Below, one piece after another: positions 1-9,880 of a DNA stretch of 64,000 bases. Origin of the DNA: Pseudomonas azadiae (GTDB lineage: Bacteria > Pseudomonadota > Gammaproteobacteria > Pseudomonadales > Pseudomonadaceae); NCBI RefSeq assembly GCF_019145355.1, contig NZ_JAHSTY010000001.1:3534001-3598000 (forward strand). Direction: 5' to 3'. The notes below the pieces were generated by a model, which was not told where the DNA came from, did no database searches, and saw only the letters and a list, made by a program, of their open reading frames with translations. A program made the position numbers and the translations under genes. The stretch's first letter is position 1. Each line of letters opens with the position of its first letter.

Positions 1-2
1 TC

Positions 3-2849
3 AACCAGCGTGTTGCCGCCGATATCGGCTACCTGATCCGCATGGAACCGGGGGTGCAAACCCCGGAATTCACCCTGGATAACGCCTGCGGCTCCTGCCG
101 CGATTCCGCCTGGCTGCTGGTTCAGTTACTGCGCAACCTCGGCTTGGCGGCGCGGTTTGTGTCCGGCTACCTGATCCAGCTCACCGCCGACGTCAAGGCC
201 CTCGACGGCCCCTCCGGCACCGAGGTGGACTTCACCGACCTGCACGCCTGGTGCGAAGTGTATTTGCCCGGCGCCGGCTGGATCGGCTTGGACGCCACCT
301 CCGGGTTGTTCGCCGGTGAAGGGCATATCCCGTTGGCCTGCAGCCCCGATCCATCCTCGGCGGCACCGATCAGTGGGCTGGTGGAACCGTGCGAGTGCGA
401 ATTCACCCACGAAATGTCGGTGGAGCGGATCTGGGAAGCCCCTCGAGTCACCAAGCCCTACACCGAGGAGCAATGGCTGGCGATCCAGGCCCTGGGCCGG
501 CAGATCGATGGCGACCTGCTCAAGCACGACGTGCGCCTGACCATGGGCGGCGAGCCGACCTTCGTCTCCATCGACGACCCTGATGCTGCCGAATGGAACA
601 CCGCTGCGCTCGGGCCGGACAAGCGTCGCCTGTCCGCCGAGCTGTTCCAGCGTATGCGTGCACATTACGCGCCCCAAGGCCTGGTGCACTTCGGGCAGGG
701 CAAGTGGTACCCCGGCGAGCAATTGCCGCGCTGGTCGCTCAATTGCCACTGGCGTCGTGACGGCGTGCCGATCTGGCACAACAGCGCATTGATCGCCGAT
801 GAGCAACGAGACTACGGCGCCGACGGCATCCTGGCCGGGCGTTTCCTGGCCAGCGTCGCCGAACGCCTCAAACTGCCCGCGCGCTTTGTATTCCCGGCCT
901 TTGAAGACAATTTCTACTACCTGTGGCGCGAAGGTGCGCTGCCGCAGAATGTCACTGCCCAGGACCCGCGCCTGAGCGACGACCTGGAGCGCGAGCGCCT
1001 GCGCAAAGTGTTCGCCCAAGGGCTGGATAAAATCATCGGCCAAGTGCTGCCACTGGCGCGTACGGCGGCCAATGACCGCTGGCAGAGTGGGCGTTGGTAC
1101 TTGCGTGACAACCACTGCCGCCTGGTGCCGGGCGATTCGCCGCTGGGCTACCGCCTGCCATTGGCTTCGCAACCCTGGGTGACCGCGGCCGAGTATCCGT
1201 TTGTGCACCCGACCGATCCCAACCAGGACCAGCCGGAGCTGCCGGGCACTGCTCAACTGCAAAACCATGGCGAACCCGCACCGAGCGATGAGCGTGTGCC
1301 GAAAGTCGACGAGTCCGCCGATTGGCTGACCCGCACCGCCCTGTGCGCCGAGGCACGGGAGGGGCGCCTCTATCTGTTCATGCCGCCCCTGGAGCGCGTC
1401 GAAGACTATCTGGAACTGGTCGCCGCCATCGAGGCGACCGCCGAAGAGCTGCGGTGCCCAGTGTTGCTCGAAGGCTACGAGCCGCCGGCCGATACGCGCC
1501 TGAGCAACTTTCGCGTGACGCCGGACCCGGGTGTGATCGAGGTCAATGTCCAGCCTTCCGCCACCTGGGATGAGCTGGTTGAGCGCACCGAATTCCTCTA
1601 CGAAGAGGCGCGGCAAACCCGCCTCACCACCGAGAAATTCATGATCGACGGACGCCACACCGGCACCGGCGGCGGTAACCACTTTGTGCTGGGGGGCGCG
1701 ACGCCCAAGGACTCACCCTTCCTGCGCCGACCCGATCTGCTGCGCAGCCTGATCAGCTACTGGCATAACCACCCCTCGCTGTCCTATTTGTTCTCCGGCC
1801 TGTTCATCGGCCCGACCTCCCAGGCGCCGCGCGTGGATGAAGCGCGCAACGATGCGCTGTACGAGCTGGAGATCGCCTTCGCGCAAATGCCCGAGCCCGG
1901 CGAAGAGTGCCCGCCATGGCTGGTGGATCGCCTGCTGCGCAACCTGCTGATCGACGTGACCGGCAATACCCACCGCGCCGAATTCTGCATCGACAAACTC
2001 TACTCGCCGGACGGTGCCACCGGCCGCCTGGGCCTGCTCGAGCTGCGTGCGTTCGAAATGCCGCCGCACGCGCGCATGAGTCTGGCCCAGCAACTGTTGC
2101 TGCGTGCCTTGGTCGCGCGGTTCTGGCGCGAACCCTATGCACCGCCCAAACTCGCGCGCTGGGGCACGCAATTGCATGACCGCTTCCTGTTGCCGCACTT
2201 TATCGAACAAGACTTTGCCGACGTGATCGCCGAACTCAACGCCGCCGGCTATCCGCTGCGCGCCGAATGGTTTGCCGCGCATCTGGAGTTCCGTTTTCCC
2301 AAGGTCGGCGACTACGCCGTCAGCGGTATCGAACTGGAGCTGCGCCAGGCCCTGGAGCCGTGGCATGTGCTGGGCGAGGAGGGCGCGGTGGGCGGCACGG
2401 TGCGTTATGTGGACTCGTCCCTCGAGCGCCTCCAGGTCAAGTTGACCGGGCTGCCACCGCAGCGCTACCTGCTGACCTGCAACGGTATCCCGGTACCGTT
2501 GCAGCCCACCGGGCGCGTCGGTGAGTTCGTCGCCGGCGTGCGCTACCGCGCCTGGCAACCGGCCAACTGCCTGCAACCGACCATCGCGGTGCATGCTCCG
2601 TTGGTGTTTGATCTGCTGGATACCTGGATGCAACGCTCGCTGGGCGGCTGCCAGTACCATGTGGCGCATCCGGGCGGACGTAATTACGACAGCTTGCCGG
2701 TGAATGCCAATGAGGCGGAGAGCCGCAGGATGGCGAGGTTTTTCCGGTTGGGGCATAGTCCAGGCAAGTTGCCGGTGCCTGGCTTGACGATTAACGACGA
2801 GTTACCGATGACCCTCGATTTACGGCGTCACCCCAATAAAAATGACTGA
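3..2849 (+). CDS. Transglutaminase-like / DUF2126 protein, 5'-truncated by the window edge
   Basis: The reading frame is open from base 3, so the true start lies upstream; an internal ATG sits at 42. The visible part is about 948 residues, against roughly 1100 for the family. The N-terminal part is a transglutaminase-like cysteine-protease fold with a visible triad: Cys in GSCRDSAW, His in LHAWCEVY and Asp in LDATSG. The remainder (about residue 170 onward) matches the DUF2126 region that accompanies such domains. It is followed after a REP pair by an ATP-grasp/alpha-E protein and a second transglutaminase. Comparative genomics has predicted that these sets make or cut isopeptide-type links on peptides; the substrate is not known. 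No signal peptide can be judged. Confidence 0.88.
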   Translation, partial: NQRVAADIGYLIRMEPGVQTPEFTLDNACGSCRDSAWLLVQLLRNLGLAARFVSGYLIQLTADVKALDGPSGTEVDFTDLHAWCEVYLPGAGWIGLDATSGLFAGEGHIPLACSPDPSSAAPISGLVEPCECEFTHEMSVERIWEAPRVTKPYTEEQWLAIQALGRQIDGDLLKHDVRLTMGGEPTFVSIDDPDAAEWNTAALGPDKRRLSAELFQRMRAHYAPQGLVHFGQGKWYPGEQLPRWSLNCHWRRDGVPIWHNSALIADEQRDYGADGILAGRFLASVAERLKLPARFVFPAFEDNFYYLWREGALPQNVTAQDPRLSDDLERERLRKVFAQGLDKIIGQVLPLARTAANDRWQSGRWYLRDNHCRLVPGDSPLGYRLPLASQPWVTAAEYPFVHPTDPNQDQPELPGTAQLQNHGEPAPSDERVPKVDESADWLTRTALCAEAREGRLYLFMPPLERVEDYLELVAAIEATAEELRCPVLLEGYEPPADTRLSNFRVTPDPGVIEVNVQPSATWDELVERTEFLYEEARQTRLTTEKFMIDGRHTGTGGGNHFVLGGATPKDSPFLRRPDLLRSLISYWHNHPSLSYLFSGLFIGPTSQAPRVDEARNDALYELEIAFAQMPEPGEECPPWLVDRLLRNLLIDVTGNTHRAEFCIDKLYSPDGATGRLGLLELRAFEMPPHARMSLAQQLLLRALVARFWREPYAPPKLARWGTQLHDRFLLPHFIEQDFADVIAELNAAGYPLRAEWFAAHLEFRFPKVGDYAVSGIELELRQALEPWHVLGEEGAVGGTVRYVDSSLERLQVKLTGLPPQRYLLTCNGIPVPLQPTGRVGEFVAGVRYRAWQPANCLQPTIAVHAPLVFDLLDTWMQRSLGGCQYHVAHPGGRNYDSLPVNANEAESRRMARFFRLGHSPGKLPVPGLTINDELPMTLDLRRHPNKND

Positions 2850-2862
2850 ACACAGTTCAAAA

Positions 2863-2951
2863 TGTGGGAGCGGGCTTGCTCGCGAAAGCGGAGTGTCAGT
2901 CGATACATAATCAACTGACAGACTGCTTTCGCGAGCAAGCCCGCTCCCACA
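2863..2951. repeat. REP pair (GCGGGCTTGCTCGCGAAAGC type)
   Basis: Two inverted 27-bp arms (2863-2889 and 2925-2951) with core GTGGGAGCGGGCTTGCTCG flank a 35-bp loop. This is the second of two REP core types in the window. It lies between two genes that are probably co-transcribed. Confidence 0.9.
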
Positions 2952-3009
2952 GGGGATTTGCAGTGTTTGTTAGATTAACCTGAGCCTCTTTGCCCCTGCC
3001 GAGCGTTCC

Positions 3010-5496
3010 ATGTCCGATTTGCTCGACCGTTACCCGCTGACCGCGGGCACTTATCACGAACTGCTGGACCACAGCGGCGCGGTGCGTGCCCATTGGCAGC
3101 GCCTGCTCGACCACCTGCAGCGCAGCACCCCGGCGCAACTGGCCCAGCGCCAGGCGTTGCTGACCCGGCAGATCCAGGAAAACGGCGTGACGTACAACGT
3201 TTACGCCGACCCCAAGGGCGCCGACCGACCGTGGGAACTTGATTTGTTGCCCCACGTGCTGGCCGCTGATGAATGGCAGCACCTGTCAGCCGGTATCGCC
3301 CAGCGCGCGCGCCTGCTCAATGCCGTGCTCGCCGATCTCTACGGTCCGCAACGCCTGATCAAGGAAGGCTTGCTGCCGGCCGAGCTGGTGTTCGGTCACA
3401 ACAATTTTCTATGGCCGTGCCAAGGCATCCAGCCGCCGGACGGTGCTTTTCTGCACCTCTACGCGGTTGATCTGGCGCGTACGCCGGATGGACGCTGGTG
3501 GGTCACCGCCGACCGCACCCAGGCGCCTTCGGGGGCGGGTTACGCGTTGGAAAATCGCACCATCGTGTCCCGCGCGTTTCCGGACCTTTACCGCGACCTG
3601 CAGGTGCAGCACCTCACCGGGTTCTTCCGAACCCTGCAGGAAACCCTGGCCCGCCAGGCGCCCGGTGATGACCAGCCGCCGCTGATCGTGCTGCTCACGC
3701 CTGGGCGCTTCAACGAAAGCTATTTCGAACACCTCTACCTCGCCCGCCAGCTTGGCTACCCGCTGGTGGAAGGCGGCGACCTCACCGTGCGCGACAGCAC
3801 CGTGTTCCTCAAAACCCTCAGCGGGTTGCGCCGGGTGCACGCGATCATGCGTCGCCTCGACGATGATTTCTGCGACCCACTGGAGTTGCGCACCGACTCG
3901 GCCCTCGGTGTGCCAGGCCTGCTCGATGCCGTGCGCCAAGGCAACGTGCTGGTGGCCAATGCCCTGGGCAGCGGTGTGCTGGAGTCGCCTGGCCTGCTGG
4001 GCTTTCTGCCGAAGATCAACCAGTTCCTGTTCGGCGAGGAGCTGATCCTGCCATCCATCGCCACCTGGTGGTGCGGTGAGGCGGCGGTATTCGCCCAAGC
4101 GCTGGAGAAACTCCCGGAGCTGCTGATCAAACCTGCATTTGCATCGCAAAGTTTCACCCCGGTGTTTGGGCGTGACCTGAATGACGAGCAACGCCAGGCC
4201 CTGGCCGACCGCATGCGCGCACGGCCGTACGCCTACGTCGCCCAGGAATTGGCGCAACTGTCCCAGGCGCCGGTGTGGCACACCGTGGATGACCATCTGC
4301 AGCACCGCGCGATCGGCATGCGCGTATACGCCGTGGCCAGCGACGAGGGTTATCGCGTGCTGCCCGGCGGTCTGACCCGCGTGGCGGCCGATGCCGACGC
4401 CGAAGTGGTGTCGATGCAGCGCGGCGGCGCGAGCAAGGACACCTGGGTACTCGGTGACCGCGCAGCTGCTGGCGAACACTGGCGTGCACAACGTGCGATT
4501 GGTGCCCATGACCTGGTGCGTCGCGATCCTTATCTGCCGTCGCGGGTGGTGGAAAACCTGTTCTGGTTCGGCCGGTATTGCGAGCGCTGTGATGACAGTG
4601 CGCGCTGGCTGCGCGTCGTGCTGGCGCGCTATGTGGATGGCGATGACCCGCTGGCCTTGCAGGCGGCGGTTGAGTTGGGCGAGAGCCTGCGTCTGCTGCC
4701 CGACGAAGGCGAGTTGCCCGAACGTCTGCGCGCCGCGTTGCTCGGTGATGATTGGCCATCAAGCCTGCGCGCCAACCTGCAACGCTTGCAGTGGGCGGCT
4801 TCCCAGGTGCGCGGCAAGCTGTCCCGGGAGAACTGGCAGGCCCTGGTGGAGCTGCAACGCGAAGCCCTGGAGCTGGAAAGCGAGGCGCCGGACTTTGGCG
4901 AACTGCTGGATTTCCTCAACCGCCTGGTGATGTCTCTGGCGGCGCTGTCCGGGTTCGCCCTGGACGACATGACCCGCGACGAAGGCTGGCGCTTTTTGAT
5001 GATGGGTCGACGCATCGAGCGTCTGCAATTTCTCAGCAGCAGCCTGGCGGCATTCCTGCGCGGCGTGGCGGTGTTCGATCAGGCCGGCCTGGAGTGGTTG
5101 CTGGAGTTGGGCAACAGCAGCATCACCTATCGCTCGCGCTACCTGGCGGTGCCCCAACTGATCCCGGTGCTCGACCTGCTGCTGCTCGACGAGCAGAACC
5201 CCCACGCGGTGTTGTTCCAGCTCAAGCTGGTGAGGCGCACCCTGCGGCGTCTCAACGACGATTTCGGCGTGCCCCGGGAAGTCGGTCTGGGCCCGTTGGT
5301 GGAGCGCCTGGCGCGTTTCGACCTGGGCTGCCTGGAGAACCCGTTGTTTGGCGAGTCCAGCGTGCGTGCCGCGTTGGACGGCCTGGCCGATCTGCTGCAA
5401 GCGGTCGCCGACGAAAGTGGGCAAGTGTCGGACCGCCTGGCCTTGCGCCATTTCGCCCATGTGGATGCGGTCAGTCAGCAAACGGTGTCGGTATGA
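3010..5496 (+). CDS. Circularly permuted ATP-grasp / alpha-E domain fusion protein
   Basis: An 828-residue protein. About residues 1-480 match the circularly permuted ATP-grasp family (DUF404/DUF407), with conserved stretches near GHNNFLWPCQG, TPGRFNESYFEH and the RDPYLPSRVVENLFW junction. About residues 505-820 form the all-helical alpha-E domain (DUF403). The two parts are separate genes in many bacteria and fused here. ATP-grasp enzymes ligate a carboxylate to an amine using ATP, so an amide- or peptide-ligase role is inferred and the substrate is unknown. The stop overlaps the next ATG (ATGA), indicating translational coupling with the downstream transglutaminase. No export signal is seen, so it is probably cytoplasmic. 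Confidence 0.9.
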   Translation: MSDLLDRYPLTAGTYHELLDHSGAVRAHWQRLLDHLQRSTPAQLAQRQALLTRQIQENGVTYNVYADPKGADRPWELDLLPHVLAADEWQHLSAGIAQRARLLNAVLADLYGPQRLIKEGLLPAELVFGHNNFLWPCQGIQPPDGAFLHLYAVDLARTPDGRWWVTADRTQAPSGAGYALENRTIVSRAFPDLYRDLQVQHLTGFFRTLQETLARQAPGDDQPPLIVLLTPGRFNESYFEHLYLARQLGYPLVEGGDLTVRDSTVFLKTLSGLRRVHAIMRRLDDDFCDPLELRTDSALGVPGLLDAVRQGNVLVANALGSGVLESPGLLGFLPKINQFLFGEELILPSIATWWCGEAAVFAQALEKLPELLIKPAFASQSFTPVFGRDLNDEQRQALADRMRARPYAYVAQELAQLSQAPVWHTVDDHLQHRAIGMRVYAVASDEGYRVLPGGLTRVAADADAEVVSMQRGGASKDTWVLGDRAAAGEHWRAQRAIGAHDLVRRDPYLPSRVVENLFWFGRYCERCDDSARWLRVVLARYVDGDDPLALQAAVELGESLRLLPDEGELPERLRAALLGDDWPSSLRANLQRLQWAASQVRGKLSRENWQALVELQREALELESEAPDFGELLDFLNRLVMSLAALSGFALDDMTRDEGWRFLMMGRRIERLQFLSSSLAAFLRGVAVFDQAGLEWLLELGNSSITYRSRYLAVPQLIPVLDLLLLDEQNPHAVLFQLKLVRRTLRRLNDDFGVPREVGLGPLVERLARFDLGCLENPLFGESSVRAALDGLADLLQAVADESGQVSDRLALRHFAHVDAVSQQTVSV

Positions 5497-6386
5497 CGAG
5501 TGCGCGGTACCAGATTTTCCACGATACCCACTACCACTACGACAGCCCGGTGTCTCTGGCTCAGCAGTTGGCGCACCTGTGGCCACGGCCGTGCGCCTGG
5601 CAAAGGTGCAGTTCGCAGCAGCTGGACATCATCCCGGAACCGACTTCGCGTCGCGATGAGCTGGATGTGTTCGGCAACCCCATTACGCGCCTGGCGTTCG
5701 AACGGCCCCATGACGAATTGCTGGTGAATGCCGGGCTGACGGTGGAGGTGCTGGCGCGGCCGGCGCTGGATTTCCAGCAATCGCCAGCCTGGGACCAGAT
5801 CCGCGACGGCCTGACCTACAACAGCCAGGCCATGTCCCTTGAGCTGATCGAAGCCTGCCGCTACCGCTTCGAATCACCCTATGTGCACCTGAAGAAAGCG
5901 TTCGTCGAGTTCTCCGAAAGCTGCTTTCCTGCCGGCGCGCCGCTGCTGTTGGGCGTGCAGGCGCTGATGGAAAAAATCTTCAGCGAATTCACCTTCGATG
6001 CCGAAGCCACCCAAGTCGCCACGCCGCTGGTGGAAGTGCTGGAGCGTCGTCGTGGCGTGTGCCAGGACTTCGCCCACCTGATGCTCGCCTGCCTGCGCTC
6101 ACGCGGCCTGGCGGCGCGCTACATCAGCGGCTACTTGCTCACCCAGCCGCCGCCCGGCCAGGCACGGATGATCGGCGCGGATGCATCCCACGCGTGGGTC
6201 TCGGTGTATTGCCCGATCTTGGGTTGGGTGGATTTTGATCCGACGAATAACGTGCAGCCGGCACTGGAGCACATCACCCTGGCCTGGGGCCGGGACTTTT
6301 CCGATGTATCGCCGTTGCGCGGGGTGATTCTGGGGGGAGGGAGCCATGACCCGGAGGTGCGGGTGACGGTGATGCCGCTGGAATAA
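5493..6386 (+). CDS. Transglutaminase family protein
   Basis: A 297-residue protein starting at the ATG that overlaps the preceding stop by 4 bp; the much longer open frame upstream is only the shadow of the alpha-E gene. It begins MTSARYQIFHDTHYHYDS, typical of the N-terminal beta domain of this transglutaminase family. The catalytic core has Cys190 in RRGVCQDFAH, His233 in DASHAWVSVY and an Asp around 247-249 in WVDFDPTNN. It is probably cytoplasmic. Together with the two upstream genes it forms a three-gene operon of two transglutaminases and an ATP-grasp/alpha-E ligase, suggesting linked making and cutting of an amide bond on an unknown peptide. Confidence 0.9.
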   Translation: MTSARYQIFHDTHYHYDSPVSLAQQLAHLWPRPCAWQRCSSQQLDIIPEPTSRRDELDVFGNPITRLAFERPHDELLVNAGLTVEVLARPALDFQQSPAWDQIRDGLTYNSQAMSLELIEACRYRFESPYVHLKKAFVEFSESCFPAGAPLLLGVQALMEKIFSEFTFDAEATQVATPLVEVLERRRGVCQDFAHLMLACLRSRGLAARYISGYLLTQPPPGQARMIGADASHAWVSVYCPILGWVDFDPTNNVQPALEHITLAWGRDFSDVSPLRGVILGGGSHDPEVRVTVMPLE

Positions 6387-6406
6387 CAGAGTGTGCAGCT
6401 GGCTTT

Positions 6407-6494
6407 TGTGGGAGCTGGCTTGCCTGCGATGGCAGCAACTCGGTCTGACTGATGCACCGAGTCGCTTGCATCGCGGGCAAGCCCGGCTCCCACA
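6407..6494. repeat. REP pair, divergent arms
   Basis: The left arm has the GGGAGCTGGCTTGCCTGCGATG core and the right arm the variant GCGGGCAAGCCCGGCTCCC, so the two arms are imperfect complements. It sits between convergent genes. Confidence 0.85.
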
Positions 6495-6527
6495 TTAAGC
6501 CGGTTGCAGCAAATACCGGGCTGCTGG

Positions 6528-6704
6528 TCAGGCTTGAGGCGGTGTTTCTGCTTCGTCGTTCGCCACTTCGCCTTCCGCTTCCGGGTTCAGTGCAGCGGCC
6601 TCTTCTTCTGCGGTGGCTTTCTTGCGTTGCAGTTTTTCCTCTTTCTTCTGTTCCTTGGCCAAGTCTCTCTGACGTTTGGCGAAGGAGTAATTAGGTTTGG
6701 CCAT
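6528..6704 (-). CDS. Small charged conserved hypothetical protein
   Basis: A 58-residue protein. The start MAKPNYSFAKRQRDL was chosen because an AGAGGA ribosome-binding site precedes it; a longer frame upstream lacks one. The N-terminal half is Lys/Arg/Glu-rich and predicted helical (KRQRDLAKEQKKEEKLQRKK), and the C-terminal half is acidic and Ala/Glu-rich. There is no signal peptide, membrane segment or cysteine. The MAKPNYSFAKRQR beginning is one I associate with a short protein conserved in Pseudomonas, without known function. It is transcribed alone and converges with the transglutaminase gene. Confidence 0.7.
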   Translation of the reverse strand: MAKPNYSFAKRQRDLAKEQKKEEKLQRKKATAEEEAAALNPEAEGEVANDEAETPPQA

Positions 6705-6792
6705 GAGCGATCCTCTAGGGTCGAAGGTGAGGGTGGCGGCGCGCAGCTGCCTTTGGGCTGCCATGGTAGCAGCTTAGCAGCGTGCTTTGCTT

Positions 6793-6849
6793 TCACTTAC
6801 CGCAGGCGTACGCAGCCAGCAGGCCGTTGAACAGTTGATTGAGGTGCAT
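6793..6849 (-). CDS. Possible 18-residue micro-ORF
   Basis: Reads MHLNQLFNGLLAAYACGK. It is preceded by CGGAG about 8 bases upstream of the ATG, and lies upstream of and on the same strand as the small charged-protein gene. The peptide is amphipathic with one Cys. It could be a leader peptide, a small membrane-active peptide or chance; the only support is the start context and composition. Confidence 0.25.
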   Translation of the reverse strand: MHLNQLFNGLLAAYACGK

Positions 6850-6939
6850 GGCGCGGACTCCGATGGATGGTGCGCCGATCATAGGCAGGTGGCGGTACTT
6901 TGGCTGGTAGATTGTGTTGATAAGTCTGATAGCCTAAAG

Positions 6940-6949
6940 TTGTATACAA
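6940..6949. promoter_or_regulatory. TTGTATACAA palindrome, possible GntR-family operator
   Basis: A perfect 10-bp palindrome 90 bp ahead of azurin. The motif resembles operators of FadR/VanR-type GntR regulators. No such regulator is encoded in the window, so the link is speculative. Confidence 0.35.
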
Positions 6950-6953
6950 TCTG

Positions 6954-6967
6954 TTGATTCAGATCAT
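6954..6967 (+). promoter_or_regulatory. ANR/FNR-like box upstream of azurin
   Basis: TTGATTCAGATCAT matches the ANR consensus TTGAT-N4-ATCAA at 9 of 10 defined bases. It is centred about 78 bp upstream of the azu ATG. Azurin in P. aeruginosa is known to respond to ANR, so activation under low oxygen is the expected role. Confidence 0.6.
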
Positions 6968-7038
6968 AAGAATGTCCGCCTGCTTCAGGCACCCTTTGTC
7001 GCAATACGCGTTTTTTAAACCCTGCCTTGGAGATTCAC

Positions 7039-7485
7039 ATGTTTGCCAAACTCGTTGCTGTTTCCCTGCTGACTCTGGCGAGCGGCCAGTTGCTTGCCGC
7101 AGAGTGCAAGGTCACCGTCGACTCCACTGACCAGATGTCCTTCAACACCAAGGCCATCGAAATCGACAAGAGCTGCAAGCAGTTCACCGTTGAACTGACT
7201 CACTCCGGCAACCTGCCGAAAAACGTGATGGGCCATAACTGGGTGCTGACCAGCGCCGCCAACATGCAGCCCGTCGCCACCGACGGCATGGCCGCTGGCA
7301 TTGACAAGGACTACCTGAAGCCAAGTGATGACCGCATCATTGCCCACACCAAGATCATCGGTGCCGGCGAGAAGGATTCGGTGACTTTTGATGTGTCGAA
7401 GCTGACCGCCGGCACGGACTACATGTTCTTCTGCTCGTTCCCAGGGCATATCTCGATGATGAAAGGCACGGTGACCGTCAAGTAA
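7039..7485 (+). CDS. azu: Azurin, periplasmic type I blue copper protein
   Basis: A 148-residue precursor. The start MFAKL was chosen over an ATG four codons earlier because GGAG lies at proper distance. A 20-residue signal peptide ends LLA before AECKVTVDS. Copper ligands are visible: His in VMGHNW, then Cys, His and Met in [14 protein letters not shown]; the disulfide Cys pair AEC/KSC is present. Azurin carries single electrons in the periplasm between cytochromes and terminal reductases or peroxidases. An ANR-like box lies upstream. It is a single gene, with a REP pair and nadE following in opposite orientation. Confidence 0.97.
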   Translation: MFAKLVAVSLLTLASGQLLAAECKVTVDSTDQMSFNTKAIEIDKSCKQFTVELTHSGNLPKNVMGHNWVLTSAANMQPVATDGMAAGIDKDYLKPSDDRIIAHTKIIGAGEKDSVTFDVSKLTAGTDYMFFCSFPGHISMMKGTVTVK

Positions 7486-7500
7486 GACCGCGTTATCGTT

Positions 7501-7587
7501 CATCGCAGGCAAGCCAGCTCCCACAGTTGACCGGATTCCAGCATGAGAATGCGGTCGAATGTGGGAGCTGGCTTGCCTGCGATAGCG
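7501..7587. repeat. REP pair (AGCTGGCTTGCCTGCGAT type)
   Basis: Inverted arms begin at ATCGCAGGCAAGCCAGCTCC and end with its complement. It lies between the convergent azu and nadE genes. Confidence 0.9.
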
Positions 7588-7621
7588 GTCTGACAATCAA
7601 CACACACCTATCTGGCTCACC

Positions 7622-8449
7622 TCACGGCGCAAACGGCATCACCCGCTTGTGCTCGGTCTTGCGATACGTCTCGCTAATGATCCGGAACGCTTCCTCCCGC
7701 ACCGGCTCGCCGTGCAGGAACGCATCGATTTCGGCATAGGTCACGCCATGTGACGCCTCGTCCGGCTTGCCCGGTGACAGGTCTTCCAGATCCGCCGTCG
7801 GCACTTTCTCCACCAACGACTCCGGCGCGCCAAAGTGCCGCGCAATCGCCCGCACCTGGTTTTTCACCAAGCCACTCAACGGCGCCAGGTCGCACGCGCC
7901 ATCACCGAACTTGGTGAAAAAGCCCATCACCGCTTCCGCCGCATGGTCGGTACCGATCACCAGGCCACCGGCCGCGCCCGCGATGGTGTACTGCGCCACC
8001 ATGCGCATGCGCGCCTTGGTGTTGCCCAGCACGAAATCGCGGGACACCGCCGCCTTGCCTTCAAACGCCGCCACTTCATTGGCCAGGGCTTTCACCGCCG
8101 GGCCGATGTTCACGGTATGGCGCTCATCCGGCTCGATAAAGTCCACTGACGCCTGGGCGTCGAGTTCATCGAACTGGGTTTCATAGGGCAGGCGCACGGC
8201 GATAAAACGGTAGGCTTCATCGCCGGTGCTGGCGCGCAGTTCCTGCATCGCGCGTTGGGCAAGCAGGCCTGCGGTCAGGGAGTCGACGCCTCCGCTGATG
8301 CCCAGCACCAACGCTTTGAGCCCGGAATTTCGCAGGCAGTCCTGAATAAAACGCACGCGCCGGGCAACCTCGGCCTCAAGGGCGGCCTGGTCTTTGAAGG
8401 GCGCCTGGACCTTGAGCTGCTGCGCAATCTCACGCTGTACGGCTTGCAT
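7622..8449 (-). CDS. nadE: NH3-dependent NAD(+) synthetase
   Basis: A 275-residue protein that makes NAD from deamido-NAD, ATP and ammonia in the cytosol. The ATP-pyrophosphatase P-loop LGISGGVDS is near residue 46. Conserved segments [35 protein letters not shown] and [17 protein letters not shown] are all present. It is the short form without a glutaminase domain, so it uses free ammonia. The start has AAGGAG upstream and lies 3 bp after the pncB stop, so the two NAD-salvage genes are an operon. Confidence 0.97.
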   Translation of the reverse strand: MQAVQREIAQQLKVQAPFKDQAALEAEVARRVRFIQDCLRNSGLKALVLGISGGVDSLTAGLLAQRAMQELRASTGDEAYRFIAVRLPYETQFDELDAQASVDFIEPDERHTVNIGPAVKALANEVAAFEGKAAVSRDFVLGNTKARMRMVAQYTIAGAAGGLVIGTDHAAEAVMGFFTKFGDGACDLAPLSGLVKNQVRAIARHFGAPESLVEKVPTADLEDLSPGKPDEASHGVTYAEIDAFLHGEPVREEAFRIISETYRKTEHKRVMPFAP

Positions 8450-8452
8450 GAT

Positions 8453-9667
8453 TCACTCCTTGCTGGATAGGGCAGGTACTTTGAAAACGTGACGCAAATA
8501 GGCGACGAAATTCGGATCGGTGCAGTGGGTCTTGCCCGCTTCATCGGAAATCTTCGCGACGGGCTGGCCATTGCAGGCGGTCATTTTAAGCACGATGCTC
8601 ATCGGCTCGACACCTGGAATATCGCAGGTCAGGTTGGTGCCGATACCAAAGCTCACATTGATACGGCCACGCAGCGCGCGGAAGATTTCCAGGGCCTTGG
8701 GCAGCGTCAGGCTGTCGGAAAACACCAGGGTCTTGCTCATCGGCTCGATGCCGAGCTTGTGGTAGTGGGCGATGGCTTTTTCTGCCCACTGCACAGGATC
8801 GCCGGAGTCATGGCGCAAACCGTCGAACAGCTTGGCGAAGTACAAGTCGAAGTCGCCCAGGAAGGCGTCGGTGGTGATGCAATCGGTCAGGGCAATGCCG
8901 AGCAAGCCACGGTATTCGCGGACCCAGCAATCCAGCGCGGCGATCTGGCTGTCGATCAGGCGCGGACCGAGTTGCTGGTGGGCCATGATCCATTCATGGG
9001 CCATGGTGCCCAGCGGTTTCATGTCGAACTCACGGGCCAGGTGCACATTGCTGGTGCCGACAAAACGCCCCGGGAAGTCATGCTTGAGCACACTGACGAC
9101 TTCTTCCTGCACCCGGTACGAGAAGCGCCGACGCGTGCCGAAGTCGGCCACTTGCAGCTCCGATAGCTCATCGCTGCTGGCGTTGGCGGTCAGCCAGTCG
9201 AACTTGCGGTACAGCTGCTCGCGCGCCTGTTCGAGGATCACGGTCTGGTAGCGGTAGCGGTTACGCACTTCGCTGACGATGGCGAGCATCGGCACTTCAA
9301 ACAGGATCACATGCAGCCACGGTCCGCGCAGGCGGATGAACAGCTCGCCGTTTTCGATACCGGTCTGCACGTAGCGCAGGTTGAAGCGGAACAGCCCGAG
9401 GAAGCGCAAAAAGTCCGGCTTCATGAAGCTGATGCGCTCCAGGAAACCCAACTGGTCCGGGCTCAGGCTCAGCTCGGCGAGGCGTTCGATCTGGTAGCGG
9501 ATCTCCGCGAGGTAGGGCCGCAGGTCTTCGCTGTTACGGCAACGGAACTCCCATTCAACTTCCACGTTGGGGTAGTTGTGCAGCACCGCCTGCATCATGG
9601 TCAGCTTGTAGAAGTCGGTGTCGAGCAAGTTCTGCACGATGCGATCGGCAAACACACTCTCGCTCAT
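8453..9667 (-). CDS. pncB: Nicotinate phosphoribosyltransferase
   Basis: A 404-residue protein. The start [10 protein letters not shown] was chosen with GGAG upstream; 16 further in-frame codons before it have no good start. It joins nicotinate to PRPP in an ATP-assisted reaction of the NAD salvage pathway. Family segments [16 protein letters not shown] near the N-terminus, [12 protein letters not shown], and the phosphate-binding region with [11 protein letters not shown] are visible. It is first gene of pncB-nadE; the pair supplies NAD from environmental or recycled nicotinate. Confidence 0.97.
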   Translation of the reverse strand: MSESVFADRIVQNLLDTDFYKLTMMQAVLHNYPNVEVEWEFRCRNSEDLRPYLAEIRYQIERLAELSLSPDQLGFLERISFMKPDFLRFLGLFRFNLRYVQTGIENGELFIRLRGPWLHVILFEVPMLAIVSEVRNRYRYQTVILEQAREQLYRKFDWLTANASSDELSELQVADFGTRRRFSYRVQEEVVSVLKHDFPGRFVGTSNVHLAREFDMKPLGTMAHEWIMAHQQLGPRLIDSQIAALDCWVREYRGLLGIALTDCITTDAFLGDFDLYFAKLFDGLRHDSGDPVQWAEKAIAHYHKLGIEPMSKTLVFSDSLTLPKALEIFRALRGRINVSFGIGTNLTCDIPGVEPMSIVLKMTACNGQPVAKISDEAGKTHCTDPNFVAYLRHVFKVPALSSKE

Positions 9668-9787
9668 AACGGGAATCTCCAGACGGATCGACGATGGGCG
9701 TCGACCTTTACGCACAATTGAGGAAGGGGGCTAGTGGCGCATAGACCTGTGTTGTTTTGCCAGTGATTTTTTCAGTGAAGCCACTGC

Positions 9788-9861
9788 CGCCATCGCAGGC
9801 AAGCCAGCTCCCACAGGTGAATGCATTCCAAGTGGGGGAGCTGGTTTGCCTGCGATGGCGG
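9788..9861. repeat. REP pair with short loop
   Basis: CATCGCAGGCAAGCCAGCTCC and a slightly decayed complement (GGGGAGCTGGTTTGCCTGCG) surround a loop of about 20 bp between amaR and pncB. Confidence 0.88.
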
Positions 9862-9880
9862 TGGTACAGGCAAAAAAGAG

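Noticed and set aside
126..1682. A long minus-strand frame opposite the DUF2126 gene.
   Set aside because: No start context, no domain, low-complexity GC-driven composition.
7527..7739. Short frames reading through REP arms (for example VGAGLPAM or CGSWLACD peptides), present at many REP sites.
   Set aside because: They are translations of the repeat itself and recur wherever a REP occurs; no start signals.
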